Assembly (NCBI GenBank): GCA_024693415.1
Contig: JAILKX010000187.1
Span: 1 to 19,473, forward strand
Direction: 5' to 3'
DNA: 19,473 bases
DNA from: Bacilli bacterium
GTDB taxonomy: Bacteria > Bacillota_I > Bacilli_A > RFN20 > CAG-826
A program made the translations under genes and the position numbers. This document shows positions 1 to 7,164 of this stretch, piece after piece. Every line of letters starts with the position of its first letter. Positions within the stretch are counted from its first letter, which is position 1. The notes beneath the pieces are model-generated. The model was not told the DNA's origin. It ran no database searches and saw only the letters and a program-made list of their open reading frames with translations.

Positions 1-1
1 G

Positions 2-1195
2 AACATACTGGTAACGGGTGCCAAGGGGATGGTGGGCCGCGCCTTGGTCAATAACCTTAGAAACATTAAAGACAATAAAAACAGGACAAGGCCCAATATC
101 CATATTGAGGATATCTATGAGTATGACCTCGGCGACGAGGATAAACTCGACGAATATTGCTCAAGATGCGACTTCGTCTTCAACCTCGCGGGCGTGAACC
201 GCCCCGAGAAGCAAGAGGACTTCATGAAGGGGAACTTCGGGTTCGCCTCCACCTTATTGGATGCGCTTAAAAGACATAACAATAAATCCACCATCATGCT
301 TTCGTCGTCCATCCAGGCGACGCTTGCCGGGCGATTCGGCAACTCCGAATACGGCAGGAGCAAACTGGCGGGCGAAGAGTTATTCTTCGAATACTCTAAA
401 GAGACCGGGGCCAAGGTTGCGGTGTACCGCTTCCCGAACCTCATGGGGCATTCTAGGCCCAAATACAATTCCGCGGTCTCGACCTTCTGCTGGGCGGTCG
501 CGAACGATGAGCCCTTCACGGTGAACGATAGAAACACTGAGTTAGAGCTTCTATACATCGATGACCTTGTCGAGGGGATGTTCGATCTGCTTGAGAGCAA
601 GGAGAAGCACTGCGAGTTCGATGGGGTGGACACTATCCTTAAGGATAATGGGCGTTATTGCTGCGTGCCCGTCACCCATAAGGTGACATTGGGCGAGATT
701 GTGGACCTCTTGGAGCAGTTCAAGAACCAGCCGGTTGATCTCATGATGCCCAAGATGCCCAAGGGGTCGTTCGCCAAGAAGCTGTTCTCCCTATATCTGT
801 CGTATCTCCCCAAGGAGAAGTTCAAGTACGCGCTTAAGATGAATGTAGATGATAGGGGATCCTTCACTGAGATGGTGCACACTCTAGACTGCGGTCAGGT
901 ATCGGTCAACATTTCTAAGCCCGGGATCACCAAGGGCAACCATTGGCACAACTCCAAGTGGGAGCAGTTCATCGTCGTCAGTGGCCACGCGCTCATCCAG
1001 GAACGCAACATCAACACCGGCGAATACGTCGAGTTCGAGGTGTCGGGTGACAAGATCGAATCGGTCTATATGGTCCCTGGATGGACCCATAACATCATCA
1101 ACCTATCAGACACCGAGAATTTGGTCACGATCATGACGTGCAACGAGGTGTTCGATAAGGATAGGCCCGACACGTTCTTCGAGGTCGTGAAGTAA
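2..1195 (+). CDS. capF: CapF-type bifunctional UDP-sugar reductase/epimerase, 5'-truncated by the window edge
   Basis: In the UDP-N-acetyl-L-fucosamine pathway of capsule synthesis, CapF acts in the cytoplasm. Its cupin domain does C3 epimerisation and its SDR domain does the NADPH-dependent 4-keto reduction, between CapE and CapG. The frame is open to the window start and reads NILVTGAKGMVGRALV there, the GxxGxxG dinucleotide-binding loop. The true start therefore lies just upstream, and the first in-frame ATG (29) is internal. Next come NLAGVNRPE, SSSIQAT and the SDR catalytic YGRSK (YxxxK, about nt 350-364), then VNDRNTELELLYIDD. The C-terminal cupin starts near nt 835 (MNVDDRGSF) with metal-ligand candidates in GNHWHNSKWEQF and a later WTHNI. 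The family is usually about 370 residues, so little is missing. An intrinsic terminator follows 15 nt after the stop. The match to staphylococcal CapF is strong from remembered sequence; no search was run. Confidence 0.95.
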   Translation, partial: NILVTGAKGMVGRALVNNLRNIKDNKNRTRPNIHIEDIYEYDLGDEDKLDEYCSRCDFVFNLAGVNRPEKQEDFMKGNFGFASTLLDALKRHNNKSTIMLSSSIQATLAGRFGNSEYGRSKLAGEELFFEYSKETGAKVAVYRFPNLMGHSRPKYNSAVSTFCWAVANDEPFTVNDRNTELELLYIDDLVEGMFDLLESKEKHCEFDGVDTILKDNGRYCCVPVTHKVTLGEIVDLLEQFKNQPVDLMMPKMPKGSFAKKLFSLYLSYLPKEKFKYALKMNVDDRGSFTEMVHTLDCGQVSVNISKPGITKGNHWHNSKWEQFIVVSGHALIQERNINTGEYVEFEVSGDKIESVYMVPGWTHNIINLSDTENLVTIMTCNEVFDKDRPDTFFEVVK

Positions 1196-1209
1196 CCATA
1201 TATAAAGAT

Positions 1210-1250
1210 AGCCAAGCTTCTCCGATTAACGGGGTGGCTTGGCTTTTTTT
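1210..1250 (+). terminator. Rho-independent terminator after capF
   Basis: The arms AGCCAAGC (1210-1217) and GCTTGGCT (1237-1244) form a perfect 8-bp stem. Inside it a smaller CCG/CGG pairing (1222-1224 with 1230-1232) is possible. The distal arm runs directly into seven T (1244-1250). This closes the capsule transcript and separates it from the sugar-uptake operon. Confidence 0.92.
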
Positions 1251-1336
1251 GATATGGTTGCGGAGCCAGTTTATTCCGAGCGTTTTCCGTCAACGATCGC
1301 ATTTCGCGTTCGCGCAAAAGAAGCATGTGACTTCGC

Positions 1337-1358
1337 CATAAAAAAATAAATTTTTATG
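1337..1358. promoter_or_regulatory. AT-rich inverted repeat upstream of the operon promoter
   Basis: CATAAAAA (1337-1344) and TTTTTATG (1351-1358) are perfect inverted repeats separated by AATAAA. The element lies just upstream of the candidate -35 at 1374, so it could be an UP-element or a repressor/activator site. The rest of 1251-1336 holds no gene that I can see. A loose CGCG-TT-CGCG symmetry near 1305-1314 was noted but is too weak to call. Confidence 0.35.
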
Positions 1359-1373
1359 TTTGGGCTCAGGTTG

Positions 1374-1404
1374 TTGACCGCGGCGGCTGAAATCATGCTA
1401 ATAT
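1374..1404 (+). promoter_or_regulatory. Candidate sigma-A promoter of the sugar-uptake operon
   Basis: TTGACC (1374-1379) serves as -35 and TAATAT (1399-1404) as -10. The -10 is preceded by TG at 1396-1397, an extended -10. The 19-bp spacer is longer than ideal, which the extended -10 could offset. Transcription would start near 1411, giving a leader of about 120 nt before the first gene. No other convincing promoter was seen between the capF terminator and 1533. Confidence 0.5.
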
Positions 1405-1410
1405 ATGCAG

Positions 1411-1532
1411 GATCACGTCAATAGAAGCATTATGTCTGAAAGGGTTTTGCTTATATGGCAGGCACGTGCCGCATTTGCTGGCGGGCGACCGTCCGATCCT
1501 TTCAGTTTCCTTAGAAAGGAGGAGGGGAGGCG
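1411..1532 (+). promoter_or_regulatory. Candidate structured 5' leader controlling the operon's first gene
   Basis: CTGAAAGG (1436-1443) is perfectly complementary to CCTTTCAG (1498-1505), with three further GU/UA pairs inward. It would enclose two hairpins: GGCA/TGCC (1457-1460, 1467-1470) and a 5-bp stem with a GCGA tetraloop (1480-1484, 1489-1493). The segment CCTTTC (1498-1503) can instead pair with GAAAGG (1514-1519), the front of the Shine-Dalgarno. The two pairings are mutually exclusive, as in translational riboswitches. No known riboswitch consensus is recognised. An 8-bp match can occur by chance in a leader of this length, so this remains a hypothesis. Confidence 0.35.
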
Positions 1533-1536
1533 ATGA
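1432..1536 (+). CDS. Possible 34-codon leader ORF overlapping the start of the binding-protein gene
   Basis: ATG at 1432 opens a frame that runs without a stop to TGA at 1534-1536. That TGA overlaps the ATG (1533) of the next gene in an ATGA arrangement, which would allow translational coupling. The predicted peptide is basic and has no recognisable domain. The only Shine-Dalgarno-like sequence is AGAAG about 5 nt upstream, and codons AGG, CGA and ATA are unlike the neighbours. It overlaps the candidate structured leader, so translation and folding could interact. It may simply be a chance open frame. Confidence 0.2.
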   Translation: MSERVLLIWQARAAFAGGRPSDPFSFLRKEEGRR

Positions 1537-3002
1537 AGCGCCGAACCTTCTTCCGCGCTTTGTTCCCATGCTTCGCGCTTATCTTTTCCTGTGCCTCCTT
1601 GTCTTCTTGCAAGATCATCAACACCCAGTTCGGCCTCGAGGAAGAGGAGGGAGACGTCGATAACGAGGACATCGACGGCATCATGGCCAAATACGATGGC
1701 CTCTTCGCCGAGAATCCCTACGCGGGTGAGGCGTGCACCATCAATCTGGTGCATTGGGACGGCGACGGCCAATCGATCGAGATGAGCGTCCTCAACACGA
1801 TGCTTAAGGGCTTCAATAAGCGTTACCCGACCATCAACGTGAACCTCACGATCCTCTCTTCTTATGAGCAGGCCTATTCCATCAGGCTGAACGGCAACGA
1901 CGTCGCCGACGTCTTTTTGATGCCTGATGGCAACGTGATGTCCTGGGCCCGCATAGGCGGCGGCAAATGCGAGGACCTCGGCCCCTATATCGAGGAAAGC
2001 AATCTAGTGGACCTCGACGAGATGTACCCCACGGCCGTGAGCCGCTACCGCTATGACTTCAACAAGGGCAGGTGCGGCGGGACGACCGGAACGATGATCG
2101 CCTTGCCCAAAGACATCGGGCCCACCGTCATGTATTACAACAAAGCGGCTTTCCGCGCAGCGAACTTGCCATATCCCAGCAACACCGAGATCATGGATGT
2201 CGACGATGCCTTCTCGATGTGGCGTAGCCTGATTCAAAAGAATGCATCCGGGAACGTCACCATGTATGGCGTGGGCGGGTTGTCCACCGAAGGGCTCGTC
2301 TGGTCCTGCGGCGGTGATTTCCTGAACCCCGAACGCACCAAATTCCCGACCGATCCCGCGACCAAAGCCGGGCTCAAGAAGGGTTATGAATACATGCAGC
2401 AGTCCTACGTGGATGTGTCTTGGACCGAGGACGACTGCGTCCAGCCCCCGGCTTCCTGGACCACCGGAAGCGATGCAGCGAAGCTCTTCTCCAACCAGAT
2501 GCTTGCCTGTTACGTTGGGCTCAAGAGCAAAGTCGCCGCCTTCCGCAAACTCGATTTCGATTGGGACGTGTGCCCGGTTCCCGCCGGAAGCGTCAACCCG
2601 ACCAAGAACGCCTGGAGCGGATCGGTCGGCTATTCCATGTACAATGGCAGCAAGCATAAGGATGCCGCATGGAAGCTCATTGAGTACATCGCCTCCAAGG
2701 AAGGGCAGGAGCTCCTTTCGGCGACCGGGTTCCAGATTCCGGTCTACCCCTCGTTGGCCGAGCAAGAGGACTACATCGAGCGCGAATCGAGCAATAAACC
2801 TGCCAATTTCCAATGCTTCCTGAAGGCCGCCGAGGAGCAGCCGATCGGCCTATGGAGCTACCATTCGAGCCAACTCTGGAAGACGGAAGCTTACGATAAA
2901 GACGTCGAGAAGGTATATGCAGAAGACGAAGGGGAGCGCATCAGCGTCGACGAATTCCTCGAGACCACCGAGAGGAACGTCAACCTGAAATTGAAACAAT
3001 AA
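1533..3002 (+). CDS. Extracellular sugar-binding lipoprotein of a CUT1 ABC importer (MsmE-like)
   Basis: This is the family 1 extracellular solute-binding protein that delivers oligosaccharides to the permeases encoded next. The protein has 489 residues. A basic N-terminus and hydrophobic stretch end in a lipobox, LSSC, with Cys26 the predicted lipidated residue. An acidic linker (about 36-48) precedes the binding fold. The C-terminal lobe shows the family pattern of a repeated EYIASKEGQELLS helix followed by a GFQIPVYP segment (about 385-407). Start 1533 is fixed by a very strong AAAGGAGG (1516-1523) 9 nt upstream. It is the first gene of the operon, and the downstream GH51 suggests arabino-oligosaccharides as cargo. 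That substrate is inferred from context, not read from the binding site. Confidence 0.93.
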   Translation: MKRRTFFRALFPCFALIFSCASLSSCKIINTQFGLEEEEGDVDNEDIDGIMAKYDGLFAENPYAGEACTINLVHWDGDGQSIEMSVLNTMLKGFNKRYPTINVNLTILSSYEQAYSIRLNGNDVADVFLMPDGNVMSWARIGGGKCEDLGPYIEESNLVDLDEMYPTAVSRYRYDFNKGRCGGTTGTMIALPKDIGPTVMYYNKAAFRAANLPYPSNTEIMDVDDAFSMWRSLIQKNASGNVTMYGVGGLSTEGLVWSCGGDFLNPERTKFPTDPATKAGLKKGYEYMQQSYVDVSWTEDDCVQPPASWTTGSDAAKLFSNQMLACYVGLKSKVAAFRKLDFDWDVCPVPAGSVNPTKNAWSGSVGYSMYNGSKHKDAAWKLIEYIASKEGQELLSATGFQIPVYPSLAEQEDYIERESSNKPANFQCFLKAAEEQPIGLWSYHSSQLWKTEAYDKDVEKVYAEDEGERISVDEFLETTERNVNLKLKQ

Positions 3003-3006
3003 GCAT

Positions 3007-3927
3007 ATGGTCAGGGAAGCGAGGTACAAAAAGAAAAGCAGCGTGCATAAGAAGCGCCTGAAGGAAGCCTTTGCGGGCTGGGTTTTCGTCGCGCCGCTGC
3101 TCATCGGGATCTTGCTGTTCCTCGCCTTCCCGCTAGGCTATGCCTTCGTGATCTCCTTCACCGATGCCGAAGCGAGCATGGAGGGGGCCGAGTTCGTCGG
3201 CTTCGACAATTACATCACCGCCTTCCAAGAGCCGCTTTTCATGCAGGGCATGATCAACGTATTGATCACCTGCGCCGCGGTCCCGGTCGGGATCTTCATC
3301 GCGGTCATCCTTACAAGCCTATTGGTCAATAACCCCAAGGGCTCTTTGCTCTTCAGGGCCATCTTCTACGTTCCGACGATCTGCGGCTCGATCGCGATCT
3401 CCTTCATCTGGCAGTCGATGTACGCCCAAGGATACGGCGTCATCAACCAAACCTTGAAAGGCTTGGGCTGGATAAGCGAGGACATCAACTTCATCTCCGA
3501 CAAGAACTTCCTGATCTCGATGATGGTGATGGGGGTCTGGGCTGGGCTAGGCACCTCGATCTTGCTCCTTTACGCCTCCCTCAAAGGCGTGAGCAAAACC
3601 CTATATGAGGCCGCTTCGGTCGACGGGGCGAACTTCCTGCAGAAATTCCGTTACATCACCTTGCCGGCCCTTTCGCCGACGATCTTCTATATCCTCGTCA
3701 CCGGCATCTCGGGGACGCTTCAGGAATTCTCGCGCTTCCAGGCTTTGGCGGGGGCGCACGGCACGCCCGAATGGGCGATGTCGCCGGTTTGGTTCATCTA
3801 CATCAGGACCGCGAACAACTTCAGGGGGCAGGCCACCGCATGTGGCATCATCCTCGGCGCCTGCATCCTCATCATCTCCGCGTTCCAGTTCGTCGGATCG
3901 AGGCTTTGGGTCAACTATGATTCCTGA
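3007..3927 (+). CDS. CUT1 ABC transporter permease, MsmF/UgpA-type
   Basis: This inner-membrane permease subunit pairs with the next gene's product. It has 306 residues and a basic N-terminal tail. Six hydrophobic segments fall at about 25-51, 82-106, 116-136, 168-191, 222-240 and 276-296. The cytoplasmic EAA loop reads LYEAASVDGANFLQKF (199-214) and then RYITLPAL, the binding site for the ATPase. The gene starts 4 nt after the binding-protein stop with little Shine-Dalgarno, suggesting translational coupling. Length and motif order fit the family. Confidence 0.95.
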   Translation: MVREARYKKKSSVHKKRLKEAFAGWVFVAPLLIGILLFLAFPLGYAFVISFTDAEASMEGAEFVGFDNYITAFQEPLFMQGMINVLITCAAVPVGIFIAVILTSLLVNNPKGSLLFRAIFYVPTICGSIAISFIWQSMYAQGYGVINQTLKGLGWISEDINFISDKNFLISMMVMGVWAGLGTSILLLYASLKGVSKTLYEAASVDGANFLQKFRYITLPALSPTIFYILVTGISGTLQEFSRFQALAGAHGTPEWAMSPVWFIYIRTANNFRGQATACGIILGACILIISAFQFVGSRLWVNYDS

Positions 3928-4798
3928 TATGAAGCGTAAGCATAATTCCTTCAAGCGGAAGGTCCCCGCCATCTCGGCGAAGGTTTTCGCTTACATGATC
4001 CTGATCGCGATGTCGGTATTCTTCGTCTTCCCGTTCATCTATGCGCTGGGGGTATCCTTCAACGATCCGACCGCGGCCGCCTTCGATTGGCGGATCGGCA
4101 CGACCATCGACATCGGCAGCTACTACAAGTTCTTCACCGAATCCGCGGCCAACGGCATCCCCGTGTGGCGCGCCTTCGTCAACACCTTGCTCTATGTCTC
4201 CCCGCCGATCCTCGTTGGGGTGCTTTGCTCGGCGATGGCCGCCTATGGGTTCGCCAGGGTCGAATTCAGGGGCAAGCAGATCGTCTTCTACCTGCTTCTT
4301 GCGACGATGGTGATCCCCGGCATCATCACGATGGTCCCCAGCTTCCTATTGTTCCAGGATTTCTACCATTGGGACAACACGCCCTTGCCGATCATCGTGC
4401 CCGGGATGTTCGGAAGCGCGATGACGATGTTCTTCCTCTATCAGTATTTCCGCACGCTCCCGAAAGAGCTCGAAGAAGCGGCGGAGATCGATGGGATGGG
4501 CAAGTTCGCGGTCTTCTTCAAGATCATCCTCCCTTTGTCCGCCCCGGCGGTCATCACCCAGGTCATCCTATCGTTCAACGGGTGCTATAACGACTACATG
4601 GGTCCCTTGCTTTACGTCAACAGCGAGCCGAGCATGCGCACGGTGCAATTGCTCATCGCCTCCACCCAATCGGCGAACGGATCGCCTTATCCCCTGATGA
4701 TGGCAGCCTCCATCATCGGGCTTTTGCCGACCTTGCTGCTGTATCTCGCGTGCCAGAAATATTTCGTCGAGGGAATCGCCATGACGGGCATGAAGTAA
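3917..4798 (+). CDS. CUT1 ABC transporter permease, MsmG/UgpE-type
   Basis: This is the second membrane subunit of the importer. The chosen start, ATG 3917, gives 293 residues and overlaps the previous gene by 11 nt. ATG 3929, one base after the preceding stop, is an equally plausible start, giving 289 residues. The open frame continues upstream to 3605 but only inside the first permease gene, so that extension is rejected. Six membrane segments are visible (about 23-47, 86-110, 122-146, 158-177, 209-227, 260-280). The EAA loop ELEEAAEIDGMGKF (184-197) is followed by FFKIILPL. The C-terminus FVEGIAMTGMK is the usual ending of this subfamily. Confidence 0.95.
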   Translation: MIPDMKRKHNSFKRKVPAISAKVFAYMILIAMSVFFVFPFIYALGVSFNDPTAAAFDWRIGTTIDIGSYYKFFTESAANGIPVWRAFVNTLLYVSPPILVGVLCSAMAAYGFARVEFRGKQIVFYLLLATMVIPGIITMVPSFLLFQDFYHWDNTPLPIIVPGMFGSAMTMFFLYQYFRTLPKELEEAAEIDGMGKFAVFFKIILPLSAPAVITQVILSFNGCYNDYMGPLLYVNSEPSMRTVQLLIASTQSANGSPYPLMMAASIIGLLPTLLLYLACQKYFVEGIAMTGMK

Positions 4799-4803
4799 GA
4801 CCT

Positions 4804-7164
4804 ATGGACAAGCGGCTCATCCTTCCCATATTCCTTTCGTTCCTCGCTTCATCCCTTTCCGGATGCGGCAGGGGCACCGACACCCTGAAGGGCTATTTCG
4901 AGGCGGACGACGCCCCGAGCGGAGCCATTTCGGAAATCGACGGGAATCCGGCTTTGCGCAACGGATCCGTCTACCTTTCCTTCGAAAAGGGCGAAGATGG
5001 CTTATTTGGGATCTACCTGAAGGATGATTCGTCCACGATCGCATATAGCGATGCCCCCGCGCGTATCGTCGTCAAAGGCGCCGAATCCTTTGGGATGTAT
5101 AAGACAAGCGAGTATTCCCGCGGCTATGACGCGGTCACCCAAACCAATTACGGCTACCATTGCATCTCCATCGTCGAGACGGAATCGAAGTCTCGCTTCC
5201 GGGTGATGGACAGCTACTTCTTAAGCGAGGCATCTGGGTTCTCTTTGAACCGCAAGGTCACGGTCATCAAGGCCAAAAAGCGCGACGTCGGCTACGAATC
5301 GCTCTACACCCTTCATAATGGCGAGGGGTCGACGAGCGTGGACGACTTCGATTTCTTCCTGCCGTCCACCGTCTACAAAGACGCGAAATACAACGACGCG
5401 AGCGCTTTGGTCACGAACCTCTATAACCCGCAGATCTACGTCAAGGAGACGAGGATGGGCATCCCGATGGCGATGGCCTATAGCAAAAACGCGGCCCTAT
5501 ATTTCGCCCTGGTCCACGCCGACCCCCATATCACCGTGAACGATGAGTTAGGCGGTGGCTCCGACGGCGCGGTCAACGACGATTTGGAATACGGATCGCT
5601 CGGATTCGAAAGCGAAAGAGACGGGTCGGCGATCGAAGTGGCCGCGACGTTCTGCTATCCTTGCGCGGAAGGACCTGCGACCTTCGATAGCGGCGCTGGC
5701 TGGTCGAGGCGCTTCCATGAGGTCTCCGAGCTCCATTTCCATGAATATCAGATCGGCATCACTAGCGGCGCCAAAGCCAATTTCAACGACGCGTTGGTTG
5801 ATTCCTATGAATCGTCTTACCCTTATTTGAAAGCCGAAAGCGAAGCGGTGGACAACGAATTGGTCTATCAGCAGAACATCGATTGCTTCAGCGCCGAATA
5901 CATGGGCCCGGAAGAAGAGGGCAATCAAGATGGCCATCCCGCCGGCATCCCGTGGGAATTGAACCTCGATCCCGAGGAGGACCCCGGTTCCTATTCATTC
6001 CAGATGGGCTTCGTGGGGCAGCAGACTTCCGTCGGGGCGCACCTCTACCGCCAGGGCTTGGTCAAGGGCAATGAGGAATACAGGAGAAAAGGCCGGAACA
6101 TCGTCGATTTCTGGTGCTCGTCGAAGATCTATCCAGCGGATAGCCTCCTTCCCTATGTCTGGTGGGAGGGGAATGACAAGAGCCATTCCAGCGGCGATTC
6201 GGAATACGCCTCGATTTATCTTAGGATGCTTTGCGACGGCTACGACGGCATCCTCGACGCTTATCTTTACGGCAAAGAGAACGGGGTGGATAACCCTTCT
6301 TGGAAGGAATCCTGCATCCGCTTGGCCAATAGCCTTGTCGAAATCCAAAACGAGGACGGCTCCTTCAACCGCGCCTTCGACCGCTTTGGCGGCATCCCCG
6401 ACGCCACCTCATTCGATGACGACAACCTCGGCTACGACGCTTCCGATCCGTCGCGCTTCAAGCTCAATACACCGATCGCGATCCGCTTCCTGGCCAGGAT
6501 GTTCGAATTGACCGGGACCGCATCCTATCGCGATGCAGCGATCAGCGCGGCCGAGTATTCCTACACGCATATCTATGAGGGCCTTGGCAAATACGTAGGC
6601 GGGACCTGCGACAACGCGAACGTCGTCGACAAAGAGGCCGCGATCTACGCGATGTATGGCTTTAGATACGCCTATGCCCTGACGGGGGAAGAAAAATACG
6701 AGAAGGCGATGCGCCATGCGGCATGCTGCGCTTTGTCATGGGTCTTCATGTACGATTTCGCCTGCCCCTGCAGCGAGAGCTACGCCGCATATTGCCCATA
6801 TTTGGAAGGCAATGCGATGGGCGCCTCGGTCATCGCGACCGGTCACGCTGGCATCGATTGCTTCGCCGCCTATATCTGGTATGACCTGTTCAAGATCTAT
6901 GAGGCGACGCGCCTTGAAGTGTACCGCGATATTGCCATTACATTGCAAAACGCGGTCAAGCACCTCTCCGATTACGAGGGCAAGCGCGGCTACCGCTACC
7001 CATGCCTTATGGCGGAAGCCTGCCAGATCAGCGATTTCCTTTATAAGCCGACCAACCAGTCCGGCACGCTTTGGCTGCCATGGTGCGGGGTAGGGCAGGT
7101 CAACCCGATCGTCTATACCTATATGGATTACGGCGTCTATAGCCTGGAGGACGTGAAGCTATGA
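4804..7164 (+). CDS. Surface lipoprotein, probable (alpha/alpha)6-toroid glycan-active enzyme, family unassigned
   Basis: The protein has 786 residues and I do not recognise its family. ATG 4804 gives a signal peptide with lipobox LSGC and Cys21, which decides the start over an in-frame ATG at 4750 inside the permease gene. Residues 30 to about 330 look beta-rich, like the N-terminal sandwich of many six-hairpin glycosidases and lyases. From about 340 onward, helix pairs with aromatic and acidic residues follow, for example LPYVWWEGNDKS, EIQNEDGSFNRAFD, TPIAIRFLARMFELTG and DKEAAIYAMYGFRYAY, and the protein ends with an LWLPWCGVGQ segment. This is the typical look of an (alpha/alpha)6 barrel. 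Placement between transporter genes and surface lectin-like genes supports extracellular polysaccharide trimming. Glycoside hydrolase, lyase and epimerase all remain possible. It is unusually Cys-rich, with CYPC, CC and CPC near the C-terminal half. The next gene overlaps by 4 nt. Confidence 0.72.
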   Translation: MDKRLILPIFLSFLASSLSGCGRGTDTLKGYFEADDAPSGAISEIDGNPALRNGSVYLSFEKGEDGLFGIYLKDDSSTIAYSDAPARIVVKGAESFGMYKTSEYSRGYDAVTQTNYGYHCISIVETESKSRFRVMDSYFLSEASGFSLNRKVTVIKAKKRDVGYESLYTLHNGEGSTSVDDFDFFLPSTVYKDAKYNDASALVTNLYNPQIYVKETRMGIPMAMAYSKNAALYFALVHADPHITVNDELGGGSDGAVNDDLEYGSLGFESERDGSAIEVAATFCYPCAEGPATFDSGAGWSRRFHEVSELHFHEYQIGITSGAKANFNDALVDSYESSYPYLKAESEAVDNELVYQQNIDCFSAEYMGPEEEGNQDGHPAGIPWELNLDPEEDPGSYSFQMGFVGQQTSVGAHLYRQGLVKGNEEYRRKGRNIVDFWCSSKIYPADSLLPYVWWEGNDKSHSSGDSEYASIYLRMLCDGYDGILDAYLYGKENGVDNPSWKESCIRLANSLVEIQNEDGSFNRAFDRFGGIPDATSFDDDNLGYDASDPSRFKLNTPIAIRFLARMFELTGTASYRDAAISAAEYSYTHIYEGLGKYVGGTCDNANVVDKEAAIYAMYGFRYAYALTGEEKYEKAMRHAACCALSWVFMYDFACPCSESYAAYCPYLEGNAMGASVIATGHAGIDCFAAYIWYDLFKIYEATRLEVYRDIAITLQNAVKHLSDYEGKRGYRYPCLMAEACQISDFLYKPTNQSGTLWLPWCGVGQVNPIVYTYMDYGVYSLEDVKL

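Noticed and set aside
1461..1470. GGCACGTGCC palindrome as a regulator site
   Set aside because: It lies downstream of the likely transcription start, within the leader, and is better explained as part of a short RNA hairpin. No known bacterial operator of this lineage is recognised in it.
2004..2813. A 269-codon open frame on the minus strand
   Set aside because: It is antisense to the sugar-binding protein gene, has no Shine-Dalgarno and no recognisable protein features.
3605..3916. N-terminal extension of the second permease frame
   Set aside because: The extension is Arg/Ser/Pro-rich and lies inside the first permease gene. The family starts with a basic tail and first membrane helix, fitted by 3917 or 3929.
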